A DNA stretch of 64,000 nt from Lepidostoma basale (Eukaryota; Arthropoda; Insecta; Trichoptera; Lepidostomatidae): positions 310,001-374,000 of the forward strand of contig JAHDVF020000493.1 of NCBI GenBank assembly GCA_022606425.2, written 5' to 3'. The position numbers were made by a program, and so were the translations under genes. Of this stretch, positions 22,640 through 32,615 are shown piece after piece (position 1 is the stretch's first letter; each line of letters starts with the position of its first letter). Under the pieces are notes generated by a model. The model searched no databases. It had not been told where the DNA came from and saw only the letters and a list, made by a program, of their open reading frames with translations.

Positions 22640-23135
22640 GTAGTAGATGTCTTCATAAGTCAAATTGTTCTGAAAAATGGGTTACATCCTTAAAAACCGG
22701 AAAATACCGATCAACCTGAAACGAAAAGTCTATGAAGCCTCTGTTCTGCAAGTTGGTACTTATGGTATTGAAACTGTAACATTGTCCAAATAGAGTGCAG
22801 AGAGACTGAGAGTGACCCAAACAGCCATAGAAAGAGCCATGTTAGGAATAAGAAACGTACGGTCATTGACATTATCCACCGGGTGGCGACTCTAAAATGG
22901 CAATGGGCAGGTCACGTAGCCAGAAGCTCAGACGAAAAATGAACAAGGAGACTGCTGACTTGGAGACCATGGCCGGCATAGAGAAGTGCAGGGCGACCGC
23001 AACTATGGTGGAAGGATGATCTGAACAGACATGTCGGACTAACCTGGATGCAGTCTGCACAAGACAGAGTGATATGGAAGCGAATGGAGGAGGCCTTTGT
23101 CCACGAGTGGACGGAAATAGACTGAGGAAGAAAAA
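22640..23135 (+). mobile_element. LINE-R 3' end
   Basis: Broken frames read LKNRKIPINLKRKVYEASVL, GTYGIETVTLSK, RLRVTQTAIERAMLGIR, then after a deletion a TLKWQWAGHVARSSDEK-like block and AQDRVIWKRMEEAFVHEW. It ends GAAGAAAAAGAAG. Best-preserved relative of the copy at 184-560. Confidence 0.8.
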
Positions 23136-23164
23136 GAAGTTCTGAAAATATTAATATTAATATT

Positions 23165-23470
23165 ATACAAACAAACAAACCTTTACTCCGTTTTCCCGGA
23201 ATGGTAGGTAGAGAGAATGGACTTCCATCTTACTCTATCCTGAAATACCTCTTTAGAATCTTCCACAATGATTCAGCGAGTCATACACGCACGCCTATTC
23301 TTCCAACTTCTAACAAGACCGATTTTTAAAATTTATTTAATTTGGTGATGCCGTATTTTCCTCAGTCTTCCTCGACTCTGTACTCTATTCACATCGTTAT
23401 TGTATACTTTTTAGACATTCTTTTTTCATCCGTGCGTTCCATATGTCAAAACCAACGCAGTAATCATTTT
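23165..23470 (-). mobile_element. LINE-T-like 3' end with (TTTG)n tail
   Basis: The left end is (CAAA)n. The complement encodes an RMVKKVYTI-like block, [11 protein letters not shown] remnants and the AREVCQDR end (TTAGAATCTTCCACAATGAT region). The tail differs from the TTAG of other copies, so this is a subfamily. Confidence 0.65.
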
Positions 23471-23479
23471 AATATATAT

Positions 23480-24350
23480 TTTTCCGCTCTACATCGATTT
23501 CCGAAACGTCGGTCGATAAGGAGAAATCACACGTTGTTACCCAAAATCACACAAAACATAACCAGTTAATTATTTGATACAACCTATTTTTAATTGTATA
23601 TCTGATACGATAAAGAATTTTGTATCTCTGCTCAAGTAACAAATTTTTTATATAATTTGAAAATAATGGAAATGAAAAAATAAAATATAAATGTATATTT
23701 AGTCAATTACACGTATGTGTACGTAAGTGGAATTACAACATTGGTGGAATCAACCAAGTATACGTTTTATTTTTTAATTTGAATTTTTTTTTTCATAATT
23801 TAGAATGAATTTCTACCCTAAAAGTTTATCATCATTTTTCATTTTTCATTTCATTTCTCATGATCATTTTTTTTATAATTTGGATTCTACACGATTTTGA
23901 ATGTTTGCTCGCCCTACTGGAAAAAGAAGAGTCAAGGCATATTTGCTATTTTAAAAAGCGTGTTTACGCAACGGAATACAAGAATGTCCTCTATATTGAA
24001 TTTCTGCGACCTAGTTACGTATTTTTATACATAGAAAAGGGTGGTTTCACCCTTTCGCTATTCACAGTCGTATTGTGTCAACTTTCCCTTCACATCAGAA
24101 GTGCACTTGAAGTTTTACATGGGTAGGTAAACAGGCAGAAATATAACTGGGTAAATTTATAACTGTGAATAGCAAAAGATTTTTTATCTTCTGGATTGAA
24201 GTACAAACAAGACGACCTCTTTGAAATGAAGCTTTGCAACTTCTTCTACGAGTATATTCACCTTGTATTGTGGATTTACATTTGAATAACATTGTAGAAC
24301 GTAAACACTGTTTTTCACTTTTCACAATATGTTTCGAATTGAAAACGCCC
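23480..24350. other. No gene recognised
   Basis: AT-rich. 23860-24126 has an 88-codon open frame with hydrophobic runs (FIIWILHDFECLLALLEKEE). I see no homology, start context or splice signal to support it. Confidence 0.35.
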
Positions 24351-24418
24351 ATCCTTATTACTGTTAAAATTTAAAACACTTATAATATCACAATTTCTTT
24401 TTATTTACCGAGTGTCGC

Positions 24419-24454
24419 GACAGTTGTTTCGCCAACTGACGTTAGCATCATCAG
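24419..24454 (-). ncRNA. Candidate hammerhead core, HR-A left arm
   Basis: CUGAUGA, extra U, stem II GCUAAC/GUUGGC (one G-U), GAAAC, ACAACUGU, C17 at 24419. Stem I is weak near the core (an A-C mismatch at the second pair) but an ACA/UGU pairing follows. Confidence 0.55.
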
Positions 24455-24483
24455 GTGTTACAATAAACAGTTTATTGTAACAC

Positions 24484-24519
24484 CTGATGATGCCAACATA
24501 GGTTGGCGAAACAGCTATC
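24484..24519 (+). ncRNA. Hammerhead-like core, HR-A right arm, mutated
   Basis: CUGAUGA and GAAAC intact, with stem II GCCAAC-AUAG-GUUGGC perfect. The stem III side reads AGCUAUC where other copies have AGCUGUC, so the C-G pair of stem III is lost. Confidence 0.45.
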
Positions 24520-24659
24520 GCGACACTCACTAAATGAAAATAAATTCTGATATTATAATAGTGTTCTAAATTTTAACAGTAATAATGTTGAAGTATCATA
24601 GTGTTTCAGCCAAAACAATGGACTATTTTTAAACCTTAATTGAAAATAACACTACCTTC

Positions 24660-24960
24660 CACAGTGTAAAAATGATTATTTAATGTTTCGTGAACAATGA
24701 TGTAAAACTCCATGTTAAATAATTAATACGAATGAAAACTCCCAAGAGAGGCCAGCCTGATTTCAGAAACAGACCAAAGGTCTATTAGGAGAAGAAGAAG
24801 AATGAAAACGTATGTTTTCTAGAAATTTTATTATAATTTATTAGATTGATACGTTTTACATCAAATGTCCATTATGCACACATTTTATAATGTCTTATTT
24901 CATTCCCATAAATTATAATGAAACTTCTAGAAGACAGACGTTTTCATACGTAATTGGGAA
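24660..24960. mobile_element. HR-D pair with a 61-bp LINE-K insert
   Basis: HR-D (AACTCCATGTTAAATAATTA, AATACGAATGAAAAC) is split at 24740-24800 by a tiny LINE-K 3' end (GAGAGGCCAGCCTGATTTC ... GAAGAAGAAG). AATGAAAAC is duplicated on both sides (24731-24739 and 24801-24809), the target-site duplication. A facing HR-D half follows at 24880-24960. Confidence 0.8.
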
Positions 24961-25660
24961 TTTTTACGTGAAATTTCACTATATACACATACTACATTAA
25001 AATAACACTCAAAACCTTGAACGAATGTACATGCATATTGATTCTTGAATTTGGTAACAGTTTTAAAGTTTTTATGTTTTGTGGCAATTCATTTTCAAAC
25101 CCTTACATTTTCTGACCCCTTTAAAAAAAATCGTATTAATTATAATATAATTCAAAACTAACATTCTTTTTACGTAATTTAATAATTAAAAAACGAATAT
25201 AGTTAGTGCTTTTAAAATATTATGCGTGTAGCTACTTGCTTTAAAATTCACGCATCTATAGCCATAACATCCACCCACCTTTTGACACACTATTCCGACC
25301 GGATCGCGACTCTCCCCTCCATGACCTACATAATCTGCATTCCTCTATGCACCGGGAAGCTGTGCATCTGAAGTGCAGTTGCCATGGCAACAGGATGTCA
25401 CCCCTGCAGGATATTATCCCTGCGATTATAATTAATACCGCCTTATATACGTATGTACCTTTGTAGCAATATATGTATAGTACCTTGAAGCTTATGGAGT
25501 TAGTGAGGGTACATAATACTAACGGAAAAGTGAGTGAGAAAACCTGCAACTTATATTTCCATATTAGTATATCTTTAACATAAATTATACAATTCAATTT
25601 AACCATTATTCGTATATTATTAATATTAACAAATTTAAAAATAATGTTAAAACACTTTCA
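24961..25660. other. No gene recognised
   Basis: 25250-25420 is higher in GC. The 116-codon minus frame at 25256-25606 (MVKLNCIIYVKDILIWKYKL) has no family resemblance I can see. Confidence 0.35.
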
Positions 25661-25676
25661 CTTGTTTTCACACAAT

Positions 25677-25730
25677 TTTTGTTAAACCAACCGGTTTCGC
25701 TTCCCCTGGAGCTTCGCCAGGGTTACAAAA
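25677..25730 (-). ncRNA. Hammerhead-like motif, HR-G copy 2
   Basis: Core box CUGGCGA (A6 to G relative to CUGANGA). Stem II is GCUCC...GGGGAAGC (imperfect), then GAAAC, self-complementary ACCGGU, and U in place of C17 (25689). Stem I is strong: AACC with GGUU, a 2-nt bulge, then UUUUGU with ACAAAA. The stem sequence differs from the 28793 copy but pairing is kept. Confidence 0.55.
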
Positions 25731-25861
25731 CAAACAAAAAAAATGTTTGCTTTAAAAAATAATAGCTCAAATATAGATTAGCCAAAAACAAATTGATTCA
25801 AGACCTATAAGTTATAAAATAATAATAATAGTAAGATTAATAAATAATTAAATAAAGGCTA

Positions 25862-26478
25862 AATATGGCTATATCAGTCAACAAAACAAAAAGTCTCACT
25901 ATATCTAGGCAACCTACAAGATGTAAGCTGACTGTTGATGATATACCTGTGGAGCAAGTTATGAGTTTCAGATATTTGGGAGTAGAGATCTGCAGCCAAA
26001 ATGACATTTATACCGTCAGTAAAGCCTCTGCCGTGTCATGGTGTCTAAAGAATCTGGTCTGAAAGAACAAGCACATGCGTATCGAGAGCAAGATTAGAAT
26101 TTATAAATATCATGACGTACGCTGTAGAGACTCGGGCCGACACTGTACGAACCAAGGGACTACTAAGAACATCGGAGATGAAGGTCCTAAGATCAATTGC
26201 TGGAAAAACTTTCCGAGATCGTGTCCGCAATGAAGACATAAAAACTTGCGAAATAGAGGATATCGTTCAGTGGAGTAGATCCAGAAGAAGATACTGGAGG
26301 GACCATATAGCCCGAATGGATGGTGACAGACTTGCATATACAGCCGGTTATGGAATCCCCTCCGGACACCACTCACCTTGAAGACCGCCTAAGAGATAGA
26401 AGGACAGCTGGACCTCATCATCCGACGAGACATGATTTCTGTGTCACAGATCGTCATTTCTAATAAAAGAAGAAGAAG
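25862..26478 (+). mobile_element. LINE-K, longest copy
   Basis: The frame at 25865-26062 reads NKTKSLTISRQPTRCKLTVD and EQVMSFRYLGVEI, the RT thumb/post-RT region. After a frameshift (26112-26381) come TYAVETRADTVRTKGLLRTS, EMKVLRSIAGKTFRDRVRNE, CEIEDIVQWSRSRRRYWRDH and GDRLAYTAGYGIPSGH. It ends GAAGAAGAAGAAG at 26463-26481. The DNA of its 3' part is nearly identical to 4400-4570 and 56450-56640. Confidence 0.85.
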
Positions 26479-26494
26479 AAGAAAAATAAAATAA

Positions 26495-26580
26495 AACAAG
26501 TTTTTTTAACTACTTCTACATTTGTCTTTATTTCGACAACTGTCGACAAATGTGGGAGTAGTTATAAAAAACTCGTTTTT
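26495..26580. repeat. HR-F-related hairpin
   Basis: TAACTACTTCTACATTTGTC is mirrored by GACAAATGTGGGAGTAGTTA across TATTTCGACAACTGTCGAC. These are the HR-F 3' ends seen at 37600-37660 and 47165-47215, joined head to head without the ribozyme core. Confidence 0.6.
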
Positions 26581-26674
26581 ATGAACTTCCATCAAGAGAT
26601 TTCAGAAAAATCATTTGATTATTTTCAAAATAATAATAATAGTAATAATAATTATAAACTCTCCAAATTCAAAT

Positions 26675-27388
26675 CAAGTCAAATCAAATCAATTCAGTTT
26701 ATTAACTCAATAGACATTACAAACAGGAAAAATTTTAAGGCATCTATTTAGTACAGCATCCATCTGGACACATTACAATTCACTATTTTACTTTTTGTTA
26801 TCCTAGCGAAACTAACACCACGAGGAGTCCTCACGAGGCGAGATATTCCGTTATGCTGGAGAGGGTTCAGAAAAAAATTCTGAGGTATCTCTACATGAGG
26901 GAGTATGGTAGCTAACCGTGGCTCTATCCCACGGCATTTCTTTTGGGAATGCTCGGAACCAATTCTCTACAGCTTCGAAGAGATGGATATCTAATTACCC
27001 ATTTCTTTAGATTAATTAGGGGATACTTCGAGAACTCGGCCGTACTGGAGGGTGTTCGGCTTTTTGTCCCCGATAGATATCTCCGACAGCGACAGCACAG
27101 ATTATTTTACCTACCGGCTGCCAGAACCAATCTGCCTCTGGTGACACCGGTGGGAAGAGCAATTAGTCTGCTGAACGCGGTCTCCTCGGAGATCGACGTC
27201 TTTCATGTTAGTGAAAGTACGTTCAGAAGGCAAATACTCTTAATTCTGGAGAGTATCCTGTGTTCCTACTGTTGAACCATCTCTTATGCGTTTCTGGTAG
27301 TATACTATACATAATATATTATTTTACCTGTTCTCAATAAAAATATTTTTTGTAATGTCTGTTGATGAAATAAACTGATTTGATTTGA
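26675..27388. mobile_element. LINE-J pair: minus tail, then plus 3' end
   Basis: 26675-26760 is a minus-strand tail (AAATCAAATCAATTCAG). 26830-27388 is a plus copy reading LERVQKKILRYLYMREYGS, stop, PWLYPTAFLLGMLGTNSLQL, RQHRLFYLPAARTNLPLVTP, VGRAISLLNAVSSEIDVFHV and ESILCSYC-stop, then a 3' UTR ending CTGATTTGATTTG. One in-frame stop at about 26914. This is the C-terminal region after the RT domain. Confidence 0.85.
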
Positions 27389-27705
27389 AAAAAAAAAACA
27401 CGTAAAGCAAATCTTTGGTCAAACCAGGTGTATTGGCATTAAATTAAAAGCCGAAGAATATGCACATCACGATAAGTGAAGATGCACATTTCATAATGTT
27501 CAATATTTGATCGCAATAAACAATTTCGACTTTGTCATCTGAGAAAATTATTATATGTTTGCGGAATATTAATCAGATTGAATCGAGTAGGTTTATTTGA
27601 TTTTATTATTTTATGCGTTAAACAGATGGCTGTGATTAATTGGGCGAGAATCGCAAATTAACGCAATTAATTTTGGCAAATTAAACAAAAACATTCCTTG
27701 AATAA

Positions 27706-27986
27706 AGGCCGTGCCACACTGTTTGAAACAAGCTCTCCACAGGGGTGACCTTGGTGGAGAGCTGTGGACCCCACGGTTGGTGTAGCGTCCACATACTGTT
27801 GTAAACAAGCTCTCCACATGTGAAATGCGTGTTTAAACGGTGGATCCACACGCATACTATGCGCATCCTTCCACAAAGGTTGTTGAAGGTCAAACGAATT
27901 TTGGTTTCAAACAAGTGTCTACACAGTTTTAAACCGCCGGTGGAGACCGATGTGGAGAGCTTGTTTAAAACAGTGTGGCACGGCTT
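27706..27986. mobile_element. PIF/Harbinger-like MITE, 281 bp
   Basis: Terminal inverted repeats of about 36 bp (GGCCGTGCCACACTGTTTGA and onward through AAGCTCTCCACA) with few mismatches. TAA flanks both sides (27703-27705 and 27987-27989), the target duplication expected of PIF/Harbinger. The termini differ in one base (AGGCC versus AAGCC). GCTCTCCACA occurs again inside. No transposase frame. Confidence 0.75.
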
Positions 27987-27989
27987 TAA

Positions 27990-28470
27990 TGCTCAATACG
28001 TATTTTAATGTGATTATAATAATATGATAACGTATAATATGTTAATGAAAATTACCTGAAGGTAAGGCGGTTAAAATAATTAAAAATATGGTGTTTCAAA
28101 CTTACTCTGTTTTAGTAATAAGACTATTAGGATTTTTTCACAATTAAAATTTCTATGGAAATCGCACGTATTTTAAAATTGGAACTCTCCTAGTCGAGGT
28201 GCACACCTCGGCAATTTTATATTGCACATCTCATGAAAATGCCCCGAGTACTGAATTCCCGTTTCCTGACAAAGGCGCGCTAATCATTAAAAATCGTGTT
28301 TTTCACCGGAACTGGAGCACGCCAGTACCCACCTGAGAGACGCGTAATCATTGCGAGAGCGCGTTGGTGACGATGCACGGGTGTGGGAGAAACGCTCGAT
28401 GGGAATATCGATGAAGACAAAGCCATTCATAAGTCTGAGATGCAGCATCATCCATGTAAAAATATTGACT
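27990..28470. other. No gene recognised; small palindrome
   Basis: CGAGGTGCACACCTCG (28195-28210) is a perfect 16-bp palindrome. The patch at 28240-28420 is GC-richer, with no clear frame. Confidence 0.35.
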
Positions 28471-28487
28471 ATTTCCACTTTATATCG

Positions 28488-28532
28488 TTATCCCGACGAT
28501 TAAGCTGTAAAACCTTCGAAACGTGTCGAGAA
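28488..28532 (+). ncRNA. Hammerhead-like motif, HR-C copy 1
   Basis: CCGACGA in place of CUGANGA (U4 to C), a decayed stem II ending CCUUC, GAAAC, GUGUC with C17 at 28527. Stem I has partial pairing of UUAUC with GAGAA. The family tail AAATAAACTCAAAAGTAGAA follows. Confidence 0.5.
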
Positions 28533-28584
28533 AATAAACTCAAAAGTAGAAAAAAACACTGCTTTAATTACTTTCGTATGAAGT

Positions 28585-28708
28585 ACTTAATTTCTTCTTC
28601 TTCTTCTTTTAATAGATCTGACGATCTGTGACACAGAAATCATGTCTCGTCGGATGATGAGATCCAGCTGTCCGTCCATCTCTTAGGCGGTCTTCCAGGT
28701 GGGCGGTG
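28585..28708 (-). mobile_element. LINE-K 3' end, short
   Basis: The minus strand carries PPGRPPKRWTDSW-like coding, ATCATCCGACGAGACATGAT and (AAG)n. Truncated at about 28708 beside HR-G. Confidence 0.8.
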
Positions 28709-28792
28709 TGTTTAATTTGTGTTGTGATATTATTGAATATAATAATAATACACTTGAAAATTTTGCTATCAATAAATACCAACCGGTCAGTA

Positions 28793-28853
28793 TATTCTGT
28801 TACCCTGACGAAGCTCCGGCCGGAGCGAAACCGGTCGGTGTTTATAACGAATA
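28793..28853 (+). ncRNA. Candidate hammerhead ribozyme, HR-G copy 1 (canonical core)
   Basis: CUGACGA (28805-28811) fits CUGANGA. After one extra A, stem II is a perfect GCUCC-GGCC-GGAGC (28813-28826). GAAAC follows at 28827-28831, then self-complementary ACCGGU, with C17 at 28836. Stem I has two helices, ACC with GGU next to the core and UAUUC (28793-28797) with GAAUA (28849-28853), separated by an internal loop. That layout suits loop-loop contacts of natural type I hammerheads. Best full candidate beside HR-E. Confidence 0.75.
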
Positions 28854-28879
28854 AAGTGGTTTATATACAAATTTTTACA

Positions 28880-29115
28880 AGTGTATTATTATTATACTGC
28901 ATTGTTTTGGCCGATACACTTCGATACTTTAATATTATAAACTGTTAAATTTAAAAAAAATTATGTATCACAATTGTATTTTTTTTTGCAATAATATATC
29001 AAAATTTGTATTGTATGTAACACCTGATGATGTCAACATAGGTTGACGAAACAGCTGTCGCGTAAAAAAATACAATTGTACATACAACTTTTTTTTAAAT
29101 TTAACAATTATATTA
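28880..29115 (+). mobile_element. HR-A element, left ribozyme lost
   Basis: Flank GTTTTGGCCGATACACTTCG, outer arm ATGTATCACAATTGTATTTT and its mirror AAATACAATTGTACATACAA are present. Only the right hammerhead core remains, so an internal deletion removed the left one. HR-G copy 1 runs directly into it. Confidence 0.7.
29024..29059 (+). ncRNA. Candidate hammerhead core, HR-A (consensus-like)
   Basis: CUGAUGA, extra U, stem II GUCAAC-AUAG-GUUGAC (perfect), GAAAC, palindromic ACAGCUGU, C17 at 29059. Outer stem I pairing AUUGUAU with AUACAAU is possible, but the pairs next to the core include an A-C mismatch. Confidence 0.6.
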
Positions 29116-29269
29116 TTTTACTGTCTTAAGTCATAAAAAATCATTATTGTAGTACCACTTATGTTTGCCAAAAAAAAATTTATTATTGGAATTAATGAAC
29201 ATTAAACGAATAATAATAATGTAAGGAAAATTCGTCATTTTACAATATATAAAAAAAACATTTTTTTAC

Positions 29270-29755
29270 TAACTAACTAACTAACCATTACATACTCCCT
29301 GAAGGAGTAGCAGAAAGAATGGACTGCCACACTTTTTCCTGACATATTTCTATCGCTTCCTCAACATTCATACATCGTGTCATGCTCGCGCGTCGATTAT
29401 TCCGACTCCTCACGTGGCCGACATTCAATATTTAATTTATTTGATCGTGTCTTCCTCTATTTCTTATTCCATTTACATCGTTAGCATATATTTTTTTAAC
29501 AATCTTTCTTCATTCATTCTTACCATGTGTCCAAACCATCTTAATGATCCTTTCATCATTTTGTTCATAACACCATCATTCACACCGCATTCACTTCTTA
29601 TATTTTCATTCGACACTCTATCATACACAGAGTATCCACACATTCATCTAAGAGATCTCATTTCTACTGCATTTAGTCTACTTTCATCCTTCTTTTGCCA
29701 GTTCCTTGCTTCGCTTCCATACATAAGACGGTAGAAGAACACCATTGTGCACAAT
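29270..29755 (-). mobile_element. LINE-T 3' part
   Basis: Begins (CTAA)n and ends upstream in the YGSEAWSWQ-like region. The complement of GVNDDGVMNKMMKGSLRWFG-like coding is visible at 29520-29640. Frameshifts and a short deletion in [10 protein letters not shown] (29445). An extra partial piece follows at 29820-29865. Confidence 0.8.
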
Positions 29756-29879
29756 TATTTTACCCTTTCTTATTTTCATTGAAGAATTTTTGTTATACGA
29801 AATTTCCATGTATTAATTCCTGATTTCCCCGTTTGGTATTCTGTCATATGTCGTCTTAATAAAAAAAAATTAACAAATT

Positions 29880-30300
29880 TGGCTTCAATGTGGTTCGCAG
29901 GTCATCACGGCTCTGCGATAATCATCAGTGCGTGTGCAATCATTCGTGCTCTCCCTCGCGCTTTACTTACGCAGGATTCAGCCATAATTGTGCGAGGGGG
30001 TCGGGGACAGTGGAGCGAGAGAGGAGAATAGAGCTCTTGCCTACAGCGAGGGGTACATTGAAAAGGTAATACTTACCTACATATTATTTACTAAGTCATT
30101 AGGACGAGCGATTCATTTAAAACGCGTATTTTTCACTCTATTCAAAATGTATTTAAAATTTGAAAAACGTCACCTTGCCAAATTAATTGTAATGAAAACT
30201 AAACATACAAACTCATCACACTGTTTACTAATTGATTGACAGTCATACTTTGATATATGGCCGAGCCATAGAGGGCTCCCTCCGCTTACCCGAAGCTGTT
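29880..30300. other. No gene recognised
   Basis: 29890-30060 is GC-richer (GCGCTTTACTTACGCAGG, GAGGGGGTCGGGGACAG). The open frame at 29988-30239 (MCEGVGDSGAREENRALAYS) is unlike any family I know. A possible old exon or unknown repeat; unsupported. Confidence 0.3.
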
Positions 30301-30307
30301 ATAGGCG

Positions 30308-30900
30308 CAGCGGCGCCTTCGCCCACGAGGCGAGATACTCGCTCATGTTAGAGAGGGTTCAGAAAAGATTTCTGAGATATCTCTACATGAAGGAGTTTGG
30401 TAGCTATCCGTGGCTTTATCCCACTGAATTCCTCTTGGACATGCTGGGGACCAATAGTTTAGGTACAGATAAGAAGGAATGGGTGCACACTTACCCATTT
30501 CTTCAGACTTATCAGGGGATTCTTTGAGAATTCCGTCATCTTGGAGGCTATCCATCTTTATGGTCCGGATGGTTATCTTCGACAGCGTCAGCACAGACTG
30601 TTTTATCTCCCAGCATGCAGAACCAACCTGCCTCTGGTGATGCCGGTGGGGAGAGCAGTCAAACTGCTGAATATGATCGCTTCGGAGATCGATGTCTTTC
30701 ATATTAGTGAAAGTACGTTCAGAAGACAAATACTCTTGACTTTGGAGAGTATCTTGTATTCCTAATGTCGAACCATCTCTCAAGCGTTCCTGGTATTATA
30801 TATTTGTTATATTTTACCTGTTCTCAATAGATGTCTTAAACTCTAAAAATTGTTTGTAATATCTTTTGAGAAAATAAACTAATTTGATTTGATTTGATTC
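30308..30900 (+). mobile_element. LINE-J 3' end
   Basis: The frame at 30345-30527 reads MLERVQKRFLRYLYMKEFGS and PWLYPTEFLLDMLGTNSLGT. A frameshift leads to the second frame (30541-30765): GPDGYLRQRQHRLFYLPACR, LPLVMPVGRAVKLLNMIASE, ESTFRRQILLTLESILYS-stop. It ends TTTGATTTGATTTGATT. Confidence 0.85.
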
Positions 30901-30904
30901 ACTC

Positions 30905-31560
30905 GTGCACTCCCTAAGCCCGTCCTCCGTCCATGCGGGACTTACGTTAAAAAAAAATAGTAAAAATATATGTTTATTTCCAATCAAGGAGGACCCAGAC
31001 TACATTTAAGCTACGCTACTCTCTCTCGATGTCCCACCGCACACACATAGCAATACAACAACAAAAGATAATACACCGTCATAGTGTTCTATCGTGAGGT
31101 TCTAACATCATTTTTATTCATTCTTCTTCTTCTTCTTCTTCAGCCTGTTGTGGCCTTCCACTCCTGGAAGTACGCCTCTTCTTGTATTTTTCAATCCTTT
31201 CTATCCTGATCGATGCATTCACTTTAATAATTGCGTTTTTCACGGTTGGTAGCAATATGTTTTGATACGGCACAGCGTAGAAGGAGTTGAGCATACATTA
31301 CTCACCACACATTTATTACCACCCTGAAGATGGAGACTGCAACAAATAATATATATCATTCACGTTTGTAAATTTTCTGACGTAGAATTTACATACTATA
31401 CTGTCTTTATGGAATTTGTTCATAACATATTTGCCATTCAATCTGCTCAAATACAGCAAAAACCTATTTTTTCTTGAACAATTGTGTAAACTCCATATTT
31501 CATATTAATGAACACGTATGTTGTCTAGAAGTTTTATTATATTTAGTTACTTAAAATAAT
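30905..31560. other. Mostly unrecognised; LINE-R end and HR-D tail
   Basis: 31117-31190 is a short LINE-R 3' end on the minus strand (TTCTTCTTCTTCTTCAGCCT, CACTCCTGGAAGTACGCC). 31490-31560 carries an HR-D tail (GTCTAGAAGTTTTATTATAT). Confidence 0.5.
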
Positions 31561-31562
31561 GT

Positions 31563-31805
31563 TGACAACCTTCGTGAAAGAGTGGTAAGAGCTCTGACTG
31601 CTGTACTGAAGGTCCCGGGTTCAATTTCCGGCGATGGCAGTGTGATTGTCACACTGTCTTTGGTTTGGTATAGAATTCACATAACAACGAAATGGCTATA
31701 GATAAGGTACCTATCACAAGTCATGAGAATCAATATAAATATTAGCTAAAAATACTAATTGTATACAGTTATTGGGTTCAAATGACCTGTTGTAGGTATG
31801 TATAT
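31563..31805 (+). mobile_element. SINE S1 copy
   Basis: GACAACCTTCGTGAAAGAGTG starts the head (box A slightly changed). Box B-like GGGTTCAATTTCC, body GTGATTGTCACACTGTCTTT and tail ATACAGTTATTGGGTTCAAA follow. Confidence 0.85.
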
Positions 31806-31914
31806 AAAAAAATATTATAAATCTAAAATTGCAAAAATGTCTATGTGTTATTCGCAAGCCGTACATTCTAGTTAATTGGAATTATTGTTTTATTATTTTT
31901 ATTTTTAAAAAGAC

Positions 31915-32615
31915 TAGCACCATAGATTTAAATCAATGATATTAGAATTTATTTTACAATCTTCAATGTGAGCAGAAAATAGCTCATTATTATGAAGAAG
32001 GAATCTGGTCGTGTCCAGGCTCGAACCCAAGTCCCCTTGATCAGAAGGCTAGCGTTCTATCCCCTAGACCAGAGGTCGGCAAACTTATTTGCCAAAGAGC
32101 CAAATATGTACATTACAAATATTTTAAATAATAATAAGAGCCAAATTTCTTTTTTTGATTTAGCAAACATTTATTATAATTTCAGCACTTTATTAAATTA
32201 ACGGGTACCTACGCTGAATAAAACTTGATATCATATTTAATAAACATTTTATTCATTGATACAAAAATAATATATAATTAAGGAATCCATAATGAGACAT
32301 CTTATTCAAAAATCATGGAAAAAAACCTTGTAACACGTGCGCGACTTGCAAACACGACAAGCGCCAACCACCGTGACCTTAGCAACGCGACTAGCGAGGT
32401 GACTGCTATCCAACGCCAACCAGACTTATTGAAACGCGAGAAGAGTCTCCCTCGCGCCGCGCACCCCGCAGTCGTCACCCGCCGATACCATCGGCGCGTC
32501 TTGCGTGCCTGTCCGTGAACATTTGTGCCGGAGCCGCACTTAAGAGGCTAAAGAGCCACATGCGGCTCCGGAGCCGCACTTTGCCGACCTCTGCCCTAGA
32601 CCAGGATATTTGAAT
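31915..32615 (-). mobile_element. SINE S2 split by a hAT insertion
   Basis: The right part of S2 in reverse (AATTTATTTTACAATCTTCA, GAAGGAATCTGGTCGTGTCC, GCGTTCTATCCCCTAGAC) runs to 32069. It resumes after the hAT element at 32594 with CCCTAGACCAGG. Confidence 0.8.
32070..32593. mobile_element. Non-autonomous hAT element, 524 bp
   Basis: Ends in the inverted repeat CAGAGGTCGGCAAA on both sides and is flanked by a perfect 8-bp duplication CCCTAGAC (32062-32069 and 32594-32601), the hAT target-site length. Sub-terminal GAGCC/GGCTC motifs (AAGAGCCACATGCGGCTCC) are typical of such elements. No transposase; the frame at 32315-32518 (MEKNLVTRARLANTTSANHR) is probably chance. It interrupts SINE S2, so it is younger. 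Confidence 0.92.

Larger units (their letters stand above)
24352..24640. mobile_element. HR-A fold-back element
   Basis: Long imperfect inverted repeat centred at about 24470. The outer arms (ACTGTTAAAATTTAAAACAC) are mirrored by the right end (TTCTAAATTTTAACAGT). The inner arms each carry a hammerhead-like motif, pointing outward. Followed by GTTGAAGTATCATAGTGTTT, the flank shared by most HR-A copies. Confidence 0.75.

Noticed and set aside
23485..23525. CCGAAACGTCGGTCG as another hammerhead
   Set aside because: It contains a GAAAC-like half but has no CUGANGA box or stem II upstream.
29276..29284. Telomere-like TTAG repeats at many sites
   Set aside because: They are always the 3' tail of LINE-T and are TTAG, not TTAGG arrays.
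29414..29734. Plus frames rich in Ile/Phe/Ser (also at 13222-13722 minus and 54962-55390 plus)
   Set aside because: They are antisense shadows of LINE-T ORF2 and recur wherever LINE-T lies.
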